Positions 1-7,208 are shown, counted from the stretch's first letter. The stretch: 10,141 bases of DNA from Anaerolineae bacterium (GCA_016929355.1 JAFGJA010000034.1:1-10141); one strand, 5' to 3'. Program-made: numbers and translations. Notes: a model not told the origin generated them from the sequence alone.

Positions 1-2844
1 AAGACGGTGGGCGAATTGATCCAGAATTCGCTGCGGATCGGTTTGCGCCGTATGGAGCGTGTCGTTCGTGAACGTATGTCGATCCGCGAATCGGACAACC
101 TTTCCCCGATGACGCTGATCAACATCCGTCCGGTGGTGGCCTCGGTGCGTGAATTTTTCGGTTCGAGCCAGTTGTCGCAGTTCATGGAACAGACAAATCC
201 GCTTTCCGAACTGACGCACAAACGCACCCTCTCTGCATTGGGGCCGGGTGGTTTGCGGCGTGAACGCGCGGGCTTCGATGTCCGTGACGTGCATCACAGC
301 CACTATGGACGTATCTGCCCCATCGAAACCCCGGAAGGGCCGAACATTGGCTTGATCGGGCGTCTGGCGAGCTACGGGCGCGTCAATGAATATGGGTTTA
401 TCGAAACTCCCTATCGCCGCGTTCACCGCGAACTAGCTGCCGGTGATGATCGTATTCTGGGGCGCACGCTGCGGACCGATGTCACGGATGAAAAATCGGG
501 TAAAACCATTCCGGCGGGAACTCTCGTGGATGAAGCTGTCCGCGCGCAGTTGCTCGCTATGGATGTGTCGATGGTTCCGGTTGAACCTACCGTCAGCCGT
601 GAGATTGTATATCTCTCGGCAGACGATGAGGACCGGTTCACCATTGCGCAGGCGAACGCGCCGCTCAATGAGCGTTCCGAATTTATCAACGAACGTATTT
701 CCGCGCGCCATCACCAGCGTTTTCTGGTTGCGCCGCGTAACCGGATCGATTATATGGATGTGGCCCCGCGTCAGATCGTGGGTATCTCTGCCGCGTTGAT
801 TCCGTTCCTTGAACACGACGATGCGAACCGTGCCTTGATGGGGTCGAACATGCAGCGTCAGGCCGTGCCCTTGCTTCGCCCTGATATTCCGGTAGTGAGT
901 ACAGGCGTCGAGCGGCAGGCAGCGTATGATTCCGGTCAGGTGTTGGTGTCCGAGGTTAGCGGTGAAGCGCTCTCGGTTCAGGGCGATGAGATCACGATTA
1001 AGACGGAAGATGGGATCAAAACCTACCGGCTGCGCAAATACAATCGCTCGAATCAATCGACCTGTATCGATCAGCGCCCGGTGGTCCAGAAGGGCCAGCA
1101 CATTAATAAGGGCGATGTGATCGCGGATAGCTCCTCCACCGTGTTTGGGCAGTTAGCGCTCGGTCATGATGTGTTGTGCGCATTTCTCTCGTGGGAAGGC
1201 GGCAACTATGAAGACGCTTTGCTGATCAGCGAATCAATGCTCCACGAGGATAAATTCACCTCGATCCACATCGAAAAACACGAGGTTGAAGCGCGCGATA
1301 CCAAACTTGGCCCAGAAGAAATCACCTATGATATTCCGAATGTGGGTGAGGATGCGCTGAAAGACCTGGACGAACACGGTATCATCCGTATCGGCGCGGA
1401 AGTCGGCCCGAATGATATTCTGGTCGGTAAGATCACGCCGAAGGGTGAGAAGGAACTCAGCCCGGAAGAAAAACTGCTGCGCGCGATCTTCGGTGAAAAA
1501 GCCCGCGAAGTGAAAGACTCCTCGCTGCGCCTGCCGCACGGTGAAAAAGGCAAGGTGGTGGATGTTAAAATCTTCACGCGCGAAGAACATCGCGATCTCC
1601 CCGCCGGGGTGGATCAGATGGTGCGTGTCAGTGTGGCGCAGAAACGCAAGCTCACCCAGGGCGACAAGATGGCCGGACGGCATGGCAACAAGGGTGTGAT
1701 CTCTAAGGTCGTGTCGATTGAAGATATGCCGTTCCTGCACGATGGCACGCCAGTTGAGATTATTCTCAATCCGTTGGGTGTGCCGGGACGTATGAACATT
1801 GGTCAGGTGCTCGAAACCCATCTGGGTTGGGCCGCCGATAAACTCGGTTTCCGCGCGATTTCACCCGTGTTTGACGGTGCAGAAGAAAACGAAATCGAAG
1901 CTGAATTGGGCCGCGCCTGGATGATGGACCTTGCCTGGAAACAGATTACCGAGCGCGCCTGGCAATGGTTGGCCGAAGAAGAATACGATACCGAGTATCT
2001 CGAAGATGACGACGAAGTTCGCCGGTTGTATATCGATCACTGGATCGGGCAGACTGGAACTTACAATCCCGAACGGTTAGCGCTGGAATATGTGTATGCG
2101 CGCCGGGCGGTGTTTGCGGAATGGCTGCGCGAACAGGGGTTCAACCCGAATGACATCATTTTGTTTGATCCCGGTATGCTTCTTGAAGAGCGTGACCGGC
2201 GTGATGCGAACGCGCGTTATGCCTGTTTGGTATTGTGGATTGAGCAAGTGTCGGGCGAACGTGCGCCCGAAGGATTAGACGAGGCGCAAATCCGCGAATT
2301 GGCGCGCCGCACGTCGATCAAATTCGATGAACCCATTCCGTTGTATGGCAAGCAGCGCTTGTATGATGGCAAAACCGGTGAGGCATTTGACCAATCTGTG
2401 ACCGTTGGCATCATTCACATGCTCAAATTGGCGCACCTGGTCGAAGACAAAGTCCACGCGCGTTCTACCGGCCCGTACAGCCTCGTGACACAGCAGCCGT
2501 TGGGTGGTAAGGCGCAATTTGGTGGGCAGCGTTTCGGTGAAATGGAAGTGTGGGCGCTGGAAGCCTACGGCGCGGCGCACACGCTGCAAGAAATGCTCAC
2601 GGTGAAGTCCGACGATGTGCAGGGTCGCGTCAAGACCTACGAAGCCATTGTGAAGGGTGAACCGATTGAGGAACCGGGCGTTCCGGCGAGTTTCCGCGTA
2701 TTGGTGAAGGAACTGCAAAGCCTCGGTTTGGCGGTGGAAGCGATTACCGATACCGGCGAAGTGATCAAGTTCGGTAAGGACGAGGAAAAATCGCGCCAGC
2801 CGAAGATGCCGATGGGCTTGCTGGGTTTAGCGGGCAACCGTTAA
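1..2844 (+). CDS. rpoB: DNA-directed RNA polymerase subunit beta, C-terminal part (5' end outside window)
   Basis: This is the beta subunit of RNA polymerase, which forms half of the catalytic cleft and the rifampicin pocket. The reading frame is open from base 1, so the gene is cut at its 5' side and the GTG at position 7 is not the start. Family landmarks appear in order: the Rif cluster I region (FGSSQLSQFMEQTNPLSEL, about 157-213), CPIETPEGPNIGL, the DDANRALMGSNMQRQAVP segment, GPEEITYDIPNVGE, the GDKMAGRHGNKGVISK active-site lysine segment (about 1660-1707), LYDGKTGE, and the highly conserved STGPYSLVTQQPLGGKAQFGGQ segment near the C-terminus. Two things are odd. About 140 extra residues lie between VFDGA and LYDGKTGE (about 1912-2350), and the residue matching E. 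coli Arg529 is threonine. The C-terminus carries a short basic tail ending GLLGLAGNR. A terminator follows directly and no rpoC is present downstream. Confidence 0.98.
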   Translation, partial: KTVGELIQNSLRIGLRRMERVVRERMSIRESDNLSPMTLINIRPVVASVREFFGSSQLSQFMEQTNPLSELTHKRTLSALGPGGLRRERAGFDVRDVHHSHYGRICPIETPEGPNIGLIGRLASYGRVNEYGFIETPYRRVHRELAAGDDRILGRTLRTDVTDEKSGKTIPAGTLVDEAVRAQLLAMDVSMVPVEPTVSREIVYLSADDEDRFTIAQANAPLNERSEFINERISARHHQRFLVAPRNRIDYMDVAPRQIVGISAALIPFLEHDDANRALMGSNMQRQAVPLLRPDIPVVSTGVERQAAYDSGQVLVSEVSGEALSVQGDEITIKTEDGIKTYRLRKYNRSNQSTCIDQRPVVQKGQHINKGDVIADSSSTVFGQLALGHDVLCAFLSWEGGNYEDALLISESMLHEDKFTSIHIEKHEVEARDTKLGPEEITYDIPNVGEDALKDLDEHGIIRIGAEVGPNDILVGKITPKGEKELSPEEKLLRAIFGEKAREVKDSSLRLPHGEKGKVVDVKIFTREEHRDLPAGVDQMVRVSVAQKRKLTQGDKMAGRHGNKGVISKVVSIEDMPFLHDGTPVEIILNPLGVPGRMNIGQVLETHLGWAADKLGFRAISPVFDGAEENEIEAELGRAWMMDLAWKQITERAWQWLAEEEYDTEYLEDDDEVRRLYIDHWIGQTGTYNPERLALEYVYARRAVFAEWLREQGFNPNDIILFDPGMLLEERDRRDANARYACLVLWIEQVSGERAPEGLDEAQIRELARRTSIKFDEPIPLYGKQRLYDGKTGEAFDQSVTVGIIHMLKLAHLVEDKVHARSTGPYSLVTQQPLGGKAQFGGQRFGEMEVWALEAYGAAHTLQEMLTVKSDDVQGRVKTYEAIVKGEPIEEPGVPASFRVLVKELQSLGLAVEAITDTGEVIKFGKDEEKSRQPKMPMGLLGLAGNR

Positions 2845-2875
2845 CGGCAGCGTCAGTAGCTTGATCTGAATGATC

Positions 2876-2909
2876 AAACAGGGTGAGCGCAAAAACTCAC
2901 CCTGTTTTT
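2876..2909 (+). terminator. Intrinsic terminator after rpoB
   Basis: A perfect 12-bp stem (AAACAGGGTGAG at 2876-2887, CTCACCCTGTTT at 2896-2907) closes an 8-base A-rich loop and runs into a T tract. It lies 31 bases after the rpoB stop codon. The opposite strand has a poorer U tract, so it probably serves rpoB mainly, although the stem could also slow transcripts leaving the convergent serS. Confidence 0.92.
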
Positions 2910-2933
2910 GTTATGTTATGTTTCCCTCTGGAG

Positions 2934-4364
2934 CTACCCCTTAGGTTCGATGACTTCCAACCCGCCCATATAGGGACGCAGCACATCGGGAATGACAATG
3001 CTGCCATCGACTTGCTGGTAATTTTCGATCACCGCGATCAAGGCGCGGACCATGCCCAGGCCGGAACCATTCAACGTATGTACGTGGCGCGGGCGACCCC
3101 CATCGGCAGGACGGTAGCGGATATTCGCGCGGCGCGCCTGGAACGCTTCGGTATTGCTGACGGAGCTAACTTCTAGCCATTCCTGGCAGCCGGGGGCCCA
3201 CATTTCGATGTCGAATTTCTTGGTCGCAGAAAAGCCGAGATCGCCGGTACACATTTCATTGCGCCGGAAAGGAATCGCTAACATCCGGCAGACGTTTTCC
3301 GCCGCCTGCACCATCGCTTCGAGTTCGTCATAGCTTTGTTCGGGCGTGGTGAATTTGTACATCTCGACTTTTTCGAACTGATGCACGCGCTTGATCCCGC
3401 GCACATCACGCCCCGCGCTCATGCGCTCGCGGCGAAAACAGGGTGTATGGGAGACATACAGGCACGGCAGTTGATCTTCCTCGAAAATCTCATTGGCGTG
3501 CATGTTGGTCAACGCGACTTCGGCGGTGGGCAGCATGTAGAGTTCCGCTTCAGTGTCAAAATAGACGTTTTCGCGGAACTTGGGGAACTGTGCCGATCCA
3601 TACATCGCCTCGGCACGCACCATAAAGGGTGGGTAGATTTCGGTATAGCCGTGCTGTTCGGTATGTACATCCAGCAGCCAGCTAATCATGGCGCGGTAAA
3701 GGCGCGCGCCCATCGCCTTGAGAATGTAGAAGCGCGTGCCGGAGAGCTTCACACCGCGCTCAAAGTCGATAATGTCCAGTTCCGGGCCGAGGTCCCAATG
3801 CGCTTTTGGCTCAAAATCGAAGGGGTGCATCTCGCCTTCGGGTTCCCAGATGATGTTTTCCTCTTCGCTGAGGCCGACCTTCACCGTTTCGTGCGGCATG
3901 TTCGGAATCCAGAGCATGTGATCATCCAGCGCGGTTTCCACTTCACGGATTTGGTCATCGAGCGCGTTTACCCGGTCCCCAAGCCCCTTCATAGCGTCAG
4001 TGAGTTCATTCAGCGCGGCATTTACGGCGTCGGCGGAAGTGTCTGGATCGGTGGTGGGTTCGGGCGTTTCGAGCGCGGCCAGATACCCGTCAATATCCCC
4101 GACATTAAGGGCGCTCACGGCTTGCTGTGCGCCACCAATGATCGCGGCAGGGGCGAGCTTTTTATTGCCTCGAAAACGGCCCATTTGCTTGTTGAGTTTG
4201 TTACGGTTCGCTTTGATCGCTTCAACTTCCGTCAACAGCGCGCGCCGTTTTTGATCGAGATCAAGAATGGCGTCAATGCGTTCGCTGGTGGCGTCGTCAT
4301 TGAGATTGTGCAGTTGTTCTTTGACCCAATCGGGTTTTTCACGAATGAGCGCAATGTCGAGCAT
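2934..4364 (-). CDS. serS: Serine--tRNA ligase (seryl-tRNA synthetase)
   Basis: This cytoplasmic class II synthetase attaches serine to tRNA-Ser. The 476-residue product has the N-terminal helical arm (about 27-148) that grips the long variable arm of tRNA-Ser, followed by the catalytic core. Visible core motifs are the TAE loop (280-282), motif 2 (CFRRERMSAGRD, 309-320, then RVHQFEKVE) and motif 3 (NGSGLGMVR, 432-440). The C-terminus is the typical IPDVLRPYMGG. The start is ATG at 4364 with AAGGAGA (4371-4377) six bases upstream. The protein is about 50 residues longer than the usual 420-430. The extra length lies near the tip of the arm (about residues 64-117) and includes a Pro/Thr/Asp-rich stretch. 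Motif 2 reads ERMSAGRD where many bacteria have EAGSAGRD. The gene is last in a T-box-controlled unit, 55 bases after a small membrane protein gene. Confidence 0.97.
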   Translation of the reverse strand: MLDIALIREKPDWVKEQLHNLNDDATSERIDAILDLDQKRRALLTEVEAIKANRNKLNKQMGRFRGNKKLAPAAIIGGAQQAVSALNVGDIDGYLAALETPEPTTDPDTSADAVNAALNELTDAMKGLGDRVNALDDQIREVETALDDHMLWIPNMPHETVKVGLSEEENIIWEPEGEMHPFDFEPKAHWDLGPELDIIDFERGVKLSGTRFYILKAMGARLYRAMISWLLDVHTEQHGYTEIYPPFMVRAEAMYGSAQFPKFRENVYFDTEAELYMLPTAEVALTNMHANEIFEEDQLPCLYVSHTPCFRRERMSAGRDVRGIKRVHQFEKVEMYKFTTPEQSYDELEAMVQAAENVCRMLAIPFRRNEMCTGDLGFSATKKFDIEMWAPGCQEWLEVSSVSNTEAFQARRANIRYRPADGGRPRHVHTLNGSGLGMVRALIAVIENYQQVDGSIVIPDVLRPYMGGLEVIEPKG

Positions 4365-4419
4365 GGTGCTTCTCCTTGCAGGATAGACTGATAGAGCGAT
4401 AGATTGCGAGACTGATGGA

Positions 4420-4599
4420 TTAGTGCTTGGTATCCAGATCGATCATTCCCTGTACCTGACGTGAGGCACTACGTTTTTGGTGACGTTGATAATGCGTGCG
4501 ATCTTGCATCAGGCGCAAGATCGCCAGCGCGCCGCCCACCAGCGTGACGCTAATGACCAACCCATCCCATATATCCGGTTTCATAAAGTCAAGAAACAT
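4420..4599 (-). CDS. Small single-span membrane protein, 59 residues, between T-box and serS
   Basis: I do not recognise a family. The gene reads MFLDFMKPDIWDG, then a hydrophobic span (LVISVTLVGGALAIL, about residues 14-28), then a basic tail (RLMQDRTHYQRHQKR) ending MIDLDTKH. Acidic residues before the span and basic residues after it predict N-out/C-in topology. It starts at ATG 4599 with AGGAG (4606-4610) six bases upstream, a well-placed ribosome binding site, and begins 27 bases after the T-box terminator U-tract. It is therefore the first gene of the T-box transcript, and serS follows 55 bases later. A perfect 7-bp inverted repeat (ATCTTGC/GCAAGAT, 4501-4521) lies inside it. Its position implies that serine starvation would raise its expression; its function is unknown. 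Real coding is likely from the RBS and the membrane span but is unproven. Confidence 0.7.
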   Translation of the reverse strand: MFLDFMKPDIWDGLVISVTLVGGALAILRLMQDRTHYQRHQKRSASRQVQGMIDLDTKH

Positions 4600-4621
4600 G
4601 ATTTGCTCCTAATTCTGTCCT

Positions 4622-4989
4622 AAACCAAAAAATCCCCACGCCTGGCTGCTTGCCAGGGCGAAGGGATTCGCGGTGCCACCTGGATTCGTCTGCGCCTCAC
4701 GGGGCAGACCTCCACGAGATTGCGCAGGATGAATTTACAGTACTGCCCAAACTCAATTGCTATAACGGGCAAACCCGGCCCACCTTAGATGCTGTGGATT
4801 CATGGTGGCACAGCATGGTCGGTAGGCGACGTGATCAGGAGTGGATTTCGGTTGGGGGCGTGCTGCCTTGCAGCGTCCGGCAGCTCTCTGTAGTCTTTGG
4901 TTCTGATAACCTGACCTAAACGCCTGACAACCTACTTGGCTCCGTCAGAGTCATTATAAATCATTATACCGTTACGGATGTGATGTAAC
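4622..4989 (-). promoter_or_regulatory. T-box leader, tRNA-Ser responsive, controlling small membrane protein and serS
   Basis: On the minus strand this is a transcriptional T-box leader. The antiterminator can be drawn completely: helix A1 CCAGG/CCTGG (4679-4683, 4653-4657), the invariant-type bulge UGGCACC (4672-4678), and helix A2 GCGAA/TTCGC (4667-4671, 4658-4662) around a UCCC loop. Upstream lie a Stem III-like hairpin GTCTGC/GCAGAC (4688-4709) and a Stem IIA/B-like pseudoknot. In the latter, ATGCTGTG (4809-4816) pairs with CACAGCAT (4789-4796), and the loop CCACC (4804-4808) can pair with GGTGG (4780-4784). The Stem I apex CAGAGAG with its GCTGCC/GGCAGC hairpin is at 4862-4890. A candidate specifier UCC (4843-4845), in the context GAAAUCCACU, encodes serine. 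The UGGC of the bulge complements GCCA, matching the G73 discriminator of bacterial tRNA-Ser. Uncharged tRNA-Ser would stabilise the antiterminator and allow read-through. The exact lower Stem I pairing is not resolved. Confidence 0.93.
4627..4668 (-). terminator. T-box regulated terminator
   Basis: On the minus strand AATCCCTTCGCCCTGGC (4652-4668) pairs with GCCAGGCGTGGGGATT further downstream, with one bulge and one mismatch, and runs into six U residues. Its 5' arm contains the TTCGC and CCTGG segments needed by the antiterminator, so the two folds exclude one another as expected for a T-box switch. Confidence 0.92.
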
Positions 4990-4991
4990 GG
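4969..4991. repeat. Inverted repeat at the predicted start of the T-box transcript
   Basis: CCGTTAC (4969-4975) and GTAACGG (4985-4991) form a perfect 7-bp inverted repeat with a 9-base spacer. It sits at the predicted transcription start of the T-box unit and just upstream of two TATAAT hexamers. It may be a protein-binding operator or a 5' hairpin in the transcript; the sequence alone does not decide. Confidence 0.55.
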
Positions 4992-4995
4992 CAGC

Positions 4996-5025
4996 AGTGT
5001 AACAGACGGATTGGGGAGATGTCAA
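4996..5025 (-). promoter_or_regulatory. Sigma-70-type promoter of the T-box serS unit
   Basis: On the minus strand a perfect -35 box TTGACA (5020-5025) is followed after 18 bases by TACACT (4996-5001). Transcription would start near 4989 and give a leader of about 365 bases. Two exact TATAAT hexamers lie further downstream (4963-4968 and 4953-4958) but lack good -35 partners; they may be alternative starts or part of the leader. Confidence 0.65.
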
Positions 5026-5055
5026 GCGCGATCCGGAAAATCGATTAGGCCAAAT

Positions 5056-5092
5056 AAACAAAAAATGCTTCACGACTGAGCCGTGAAGCATT
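5056..5092 (-). terminator. Intrinsic terminator after the serA-like gene
   Basis: On the minus strand AATGCTTCACG (5082-5092) pairs perfectly with CGTGAAGCATT (5064-5074) across a 7-base loop and continues into a long U tract. It lies 35 bases after the dehydrogenase stop and before the T-box promoter, so serine synthesis and serS are separate transcription units. Confidence 0.95.
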
Positions 5093-5127
5093 CGGTATAA
5101 CAGATGGACTACGACGTTGCTGCCGGA

Positions 5128-6105
5128 CTAGGACTGCCCCAGAACATTAAATACGTCACGATTGCGCACATTGTCATAGCGATCTTTGATCAACGCATTG
5201 CTCACGGCGTCAGCGGCTTGTGTGCCAACGGCGTCTTGCGCTTCTTGCGTGCTGGCTCCCAAATGCGGCGTGTAGATCACATTGGGCAGACCCAACAGGG
5301 GATTATCAGCATCAGGGGGTTCGACATCATACACATCCAGAGCTGCGCCGCCTACTTTACCACTCTTGAGCGCTGCGGCAAGGTCTGCATTGTTGATCAA
5401 TTTACCGCGCGCCGCGTTAACGATCAAAACGCCATCTTTCATGTGAGCGATAGTCTCCGCATTGATCAATTCTCGCGTGGCGTCATTTACCACCGCATGA
5501 AGCGAGAGAATGTCGGCTTGTTCGAGCAATTGTTCCACGCGCGGCACAAGGGATAATCCCAAATGGCGCGCAACTTCATCCGGCACAAACGGATCGTAGG
5601 CGATTTCCATCAAGCCGAAACACTGCGCGCGTTCGGCTACGGCGCGTCCTACACGGCCAAAGCCGATCAAACCAAGCGTTTTACCGTAAAGCTCCATCCC
5701 CATAAACTGTTTGCGATCCCACCGTCCCGCACGCATCGACGCATCGGCCTGCGGAATCTGGCGCGCGAGTGCCAGCATCAACGCTATCGCATGTTCTGCC
5801 GTCGAGATCGTGTTGGCATCGGGAGTGTTCATGGCAACAACGCCATGTTCGGTACAGGCTGCCAGATCGATGTTATCCACACCAACGCCAGCACGGACCA
5901 CAACTTTGAGATGGGGCGCGTGTTCCAGCAGTTCACGATCAACGGTTGTGTCACTGCGAATGATCATGGCATGGGCTTTGGGCGCAGCAGCTAACGTGTC
6001 TTCCCGCGACATTTTGCCCGGTGCGTAGATTTCGAATTCCTTGATTTTAGCCAGCATATCCAGCCCGGCTTGATTCAGATTGTCAGGAACTAAAATATTG
6101 AACAT
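5128..6105 (-). CDS. serA: D-3-phosphoglycerate dehydrogenase-like protein, short form without ACT domain
   Basis: This NAD-dependent D-2-hydroxyacid dehydrogenase most likely oxidises 3-phosphoglycerate to 3-phosphohydroxypyruvate, the first step of serine synthesis. Numbering from the ATG at 6105 (325 residues), it shows the Rossmann motif GFGRVG (148-153), the NAD-ribose-binding aspartate in YDP, and the family catalytic triad: Arg in NAARG (233), Glu in DVEPP (262) and His in TPHLGAS (281). The protein ends soon after the catalytic core, so the C-terminal ASB and ACT domains that mediate serine feedback in long SerA are absent. A GTG at 6108 is an alternative start: GGAGG (6116-6120) is 7 bases from the GTG and 10 from the ATG. 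That site lies inside the last codons of the upstream aminotransferase, which suggests translational coupling. Exact substrate is inferred from the neighbour; related 2-hydroxyacid dehydrogenases cannot be excluded. Confidence 0.85.
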   Translation of the reverse strand: MFNILVPDNLNQAGLDMLAKIKEFEIYAPGKMSREDTLAAAPKAHAMIIRSDTTVDRELLEHAPHLKVVVRAGVGVDNIDLAACTEHGVVAMNTPDANTISTAEHAIALMLALARQIPQADASMRAGRWDRKQFMGMELYGKTLGLIGFGRVGRAVAERAQCFGLMEIAYDPFVPDEVARHLGLSLVPRVEQLLEQADILSLHAVVNDATRELINAETIAHMKDGVLIVNAARGKLINNADLAAALKSGKVGGAALDVYDVEPPDADNPLLGLPNVIYTPHLGASTQEAQDAVGTQAADAVSNALIKDRYDNVRNRDVFNVLGQS

Positions 6106-6110
6106 CACCG

Positions 6111-7208
6111 TTATGCCTCCTGGGTCAAGAATTCATCGATAGCGGCAAATAGGATTTCGAGGTCTTCAGGTTGGGTGTCGCCCATGTGGGCAATGCGGAA
6201 CGCTTTCCCCTTCAGCTTACCGTACCCATTCGACAGCACCATGCCGCGTTCACGCAGGAACTTATTCAACGCGGCGATGTCGATCTCGCGCGTGTTGGCA
6301 ACATTGCTCACGGTGGGTGAGTGGTAGCCTTCTTCAGAGAACATCTCGAAACCGGCCTGCGCGACCCAGGCGCGTGTCATTTCGGCCATTTTTTCGTGGC
6401 GGGCAAAACGAGCATCCAGCCCTTCGGCCAGCATATCGTCCAATTGTTTGTCTGCCGCATACATGAGCGCCACTGGCGGTGTAGCTGGCGTGTTATTTTT
6501 CAGGTGGGATTTGTTCAATTCCAACACATCGAAATAGTAGCCGCGATTTTTCACCTGTTTAGCGCGTTCGAGAACTGCCGGGGAAACTGCACCTAACGCC
6601 ATCCCTGGCGGCAGCGCCAGCGCTTTTTGCGTGCTGGTCAAGCAAATATCAATGCCCCAGGCGTCCACTTCGATTTTGGCCCCGGCGTAGATGCTCACTG
6701 CATCCACAAAGAACAAGGTATCCGGGTAGTCCTGCAAAATTTCGGCATAAGCCTCAATAGGGTTGCGCACGCCCGTGCTGGTTTCGTTGAAGACACAGGC
6801 GACAGCATCATAAGTTTCGTGTTTGAGGGCGTCGGCGAGTTGGTCCGGCTTGACCGCCTGCCCCCACTCCACCGCGATCAGGTCAACTTCTTTGCCGTTG
6901 GTGCGGCTGACTTCAGCCCAGCGTTCGCTAAATGCGCCACAGGTCAGATGCAAAATTTTTGCATCGTCCCGCACACCGCAGCGTGACGCCGATTCCCAGA
7001 TACCGGAACCGGATGAGGTATAGATATAGACTGGATTTTGGGTGGCGAATGTTTGTTGGAGTTTCGGTTGTAGCCGGGCATAGAGATCGGCAAATTCCGG
7101 CGAGCGGTGGCCGATCATCCATTCGGCTTGAGCTTCCAGAATTTCCTGGCGAACTTCTACCGGGCCGGGAATAAACAAACGGACGTGATCAGATTGTTTG
7201 GGTGACAT
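6111..7208 (-). CDS. Class V PLP aminotransferase, probable phosphoserine aminotransferase of the alanine-glyoxylate type
   Basis: This is a fold-type I PLP enzyme of the class V group that includes alanine-glyoxylate and serine-pyruvate aminotransferases. In the 365-residue product, the N-terminus carries the family signature RLFIPGPVEV. GSGIWE lies at 67-72, the PLP-nitrogen aspartate in FVDAVS at 169, and the Schiff-base lysine in TSTQKALALPPG at 195. Fusion to no other domain is visible. I chose ATG 7208 because GGAG lies 10 bases upstream and family homology begins there; a 12-residue extension to 7244 has no such support. It overlaps the ribosome site of the serA-type gene and is separated from it by 2-5 bases, so the two are one operon. 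That pairing suggests the enzyme converts phosphohydroxypyruvate plus glutamate to phosphoserine in place of classical SerC. This role is inference; alanine-glyoxylate or serine-glyoxylate transamination is the alternative. Confidence 0.85.
   Translation of the reverse strand: MSPKQSDHVRLFIPGPVEVRQEILEAQAEWMIGHRSPEFADLYARLQPKLQQTFATQNPVYIYTSSGSGIWESASRCGVRDDAKILHLTCGAFSERWAEVSRTNGKEVDLIAVEWGQAVKPDQLADALKHETYDAVACVFNETSTGVRNPIEAYAEILQDYPDTLFFVDAVSIYAGAKIEVDAWGIDICLTSTQKALALPPGMALGAVSPAVLERAKQVKNRGYYFDVLELNKSHLKNNTPATPPVALMYAADKQLDDMLAEGLDARFARHEKMAEMTRAWVAQAGFEMFSEEGYHSPTVSNVANTREIDIAALNKFLRERGMVLSNGYGKLKGKAFRIAHMGDTQPEDLEILFAAIDEFLTQEA

Noticed and set aside
433..1101. 222-codon open frame antisense to rpoB
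   Set aside because: It lies fully inside a highly conserved gene, has no RBS or family features, and is explained by the biased third codon positions of rpoB.
3336..4391. 351-codon open frame antisense to serS
   Set aside because: serS motifs on the other strand are unmistakable. The antisense product shows no recognisable domain and is a shadow frame.
4650..4919. 89-codon plus-strand open frame
   Set aside because: It lies opposite the T-box leader, whose RNA structure explains the sequence conservation expected here.
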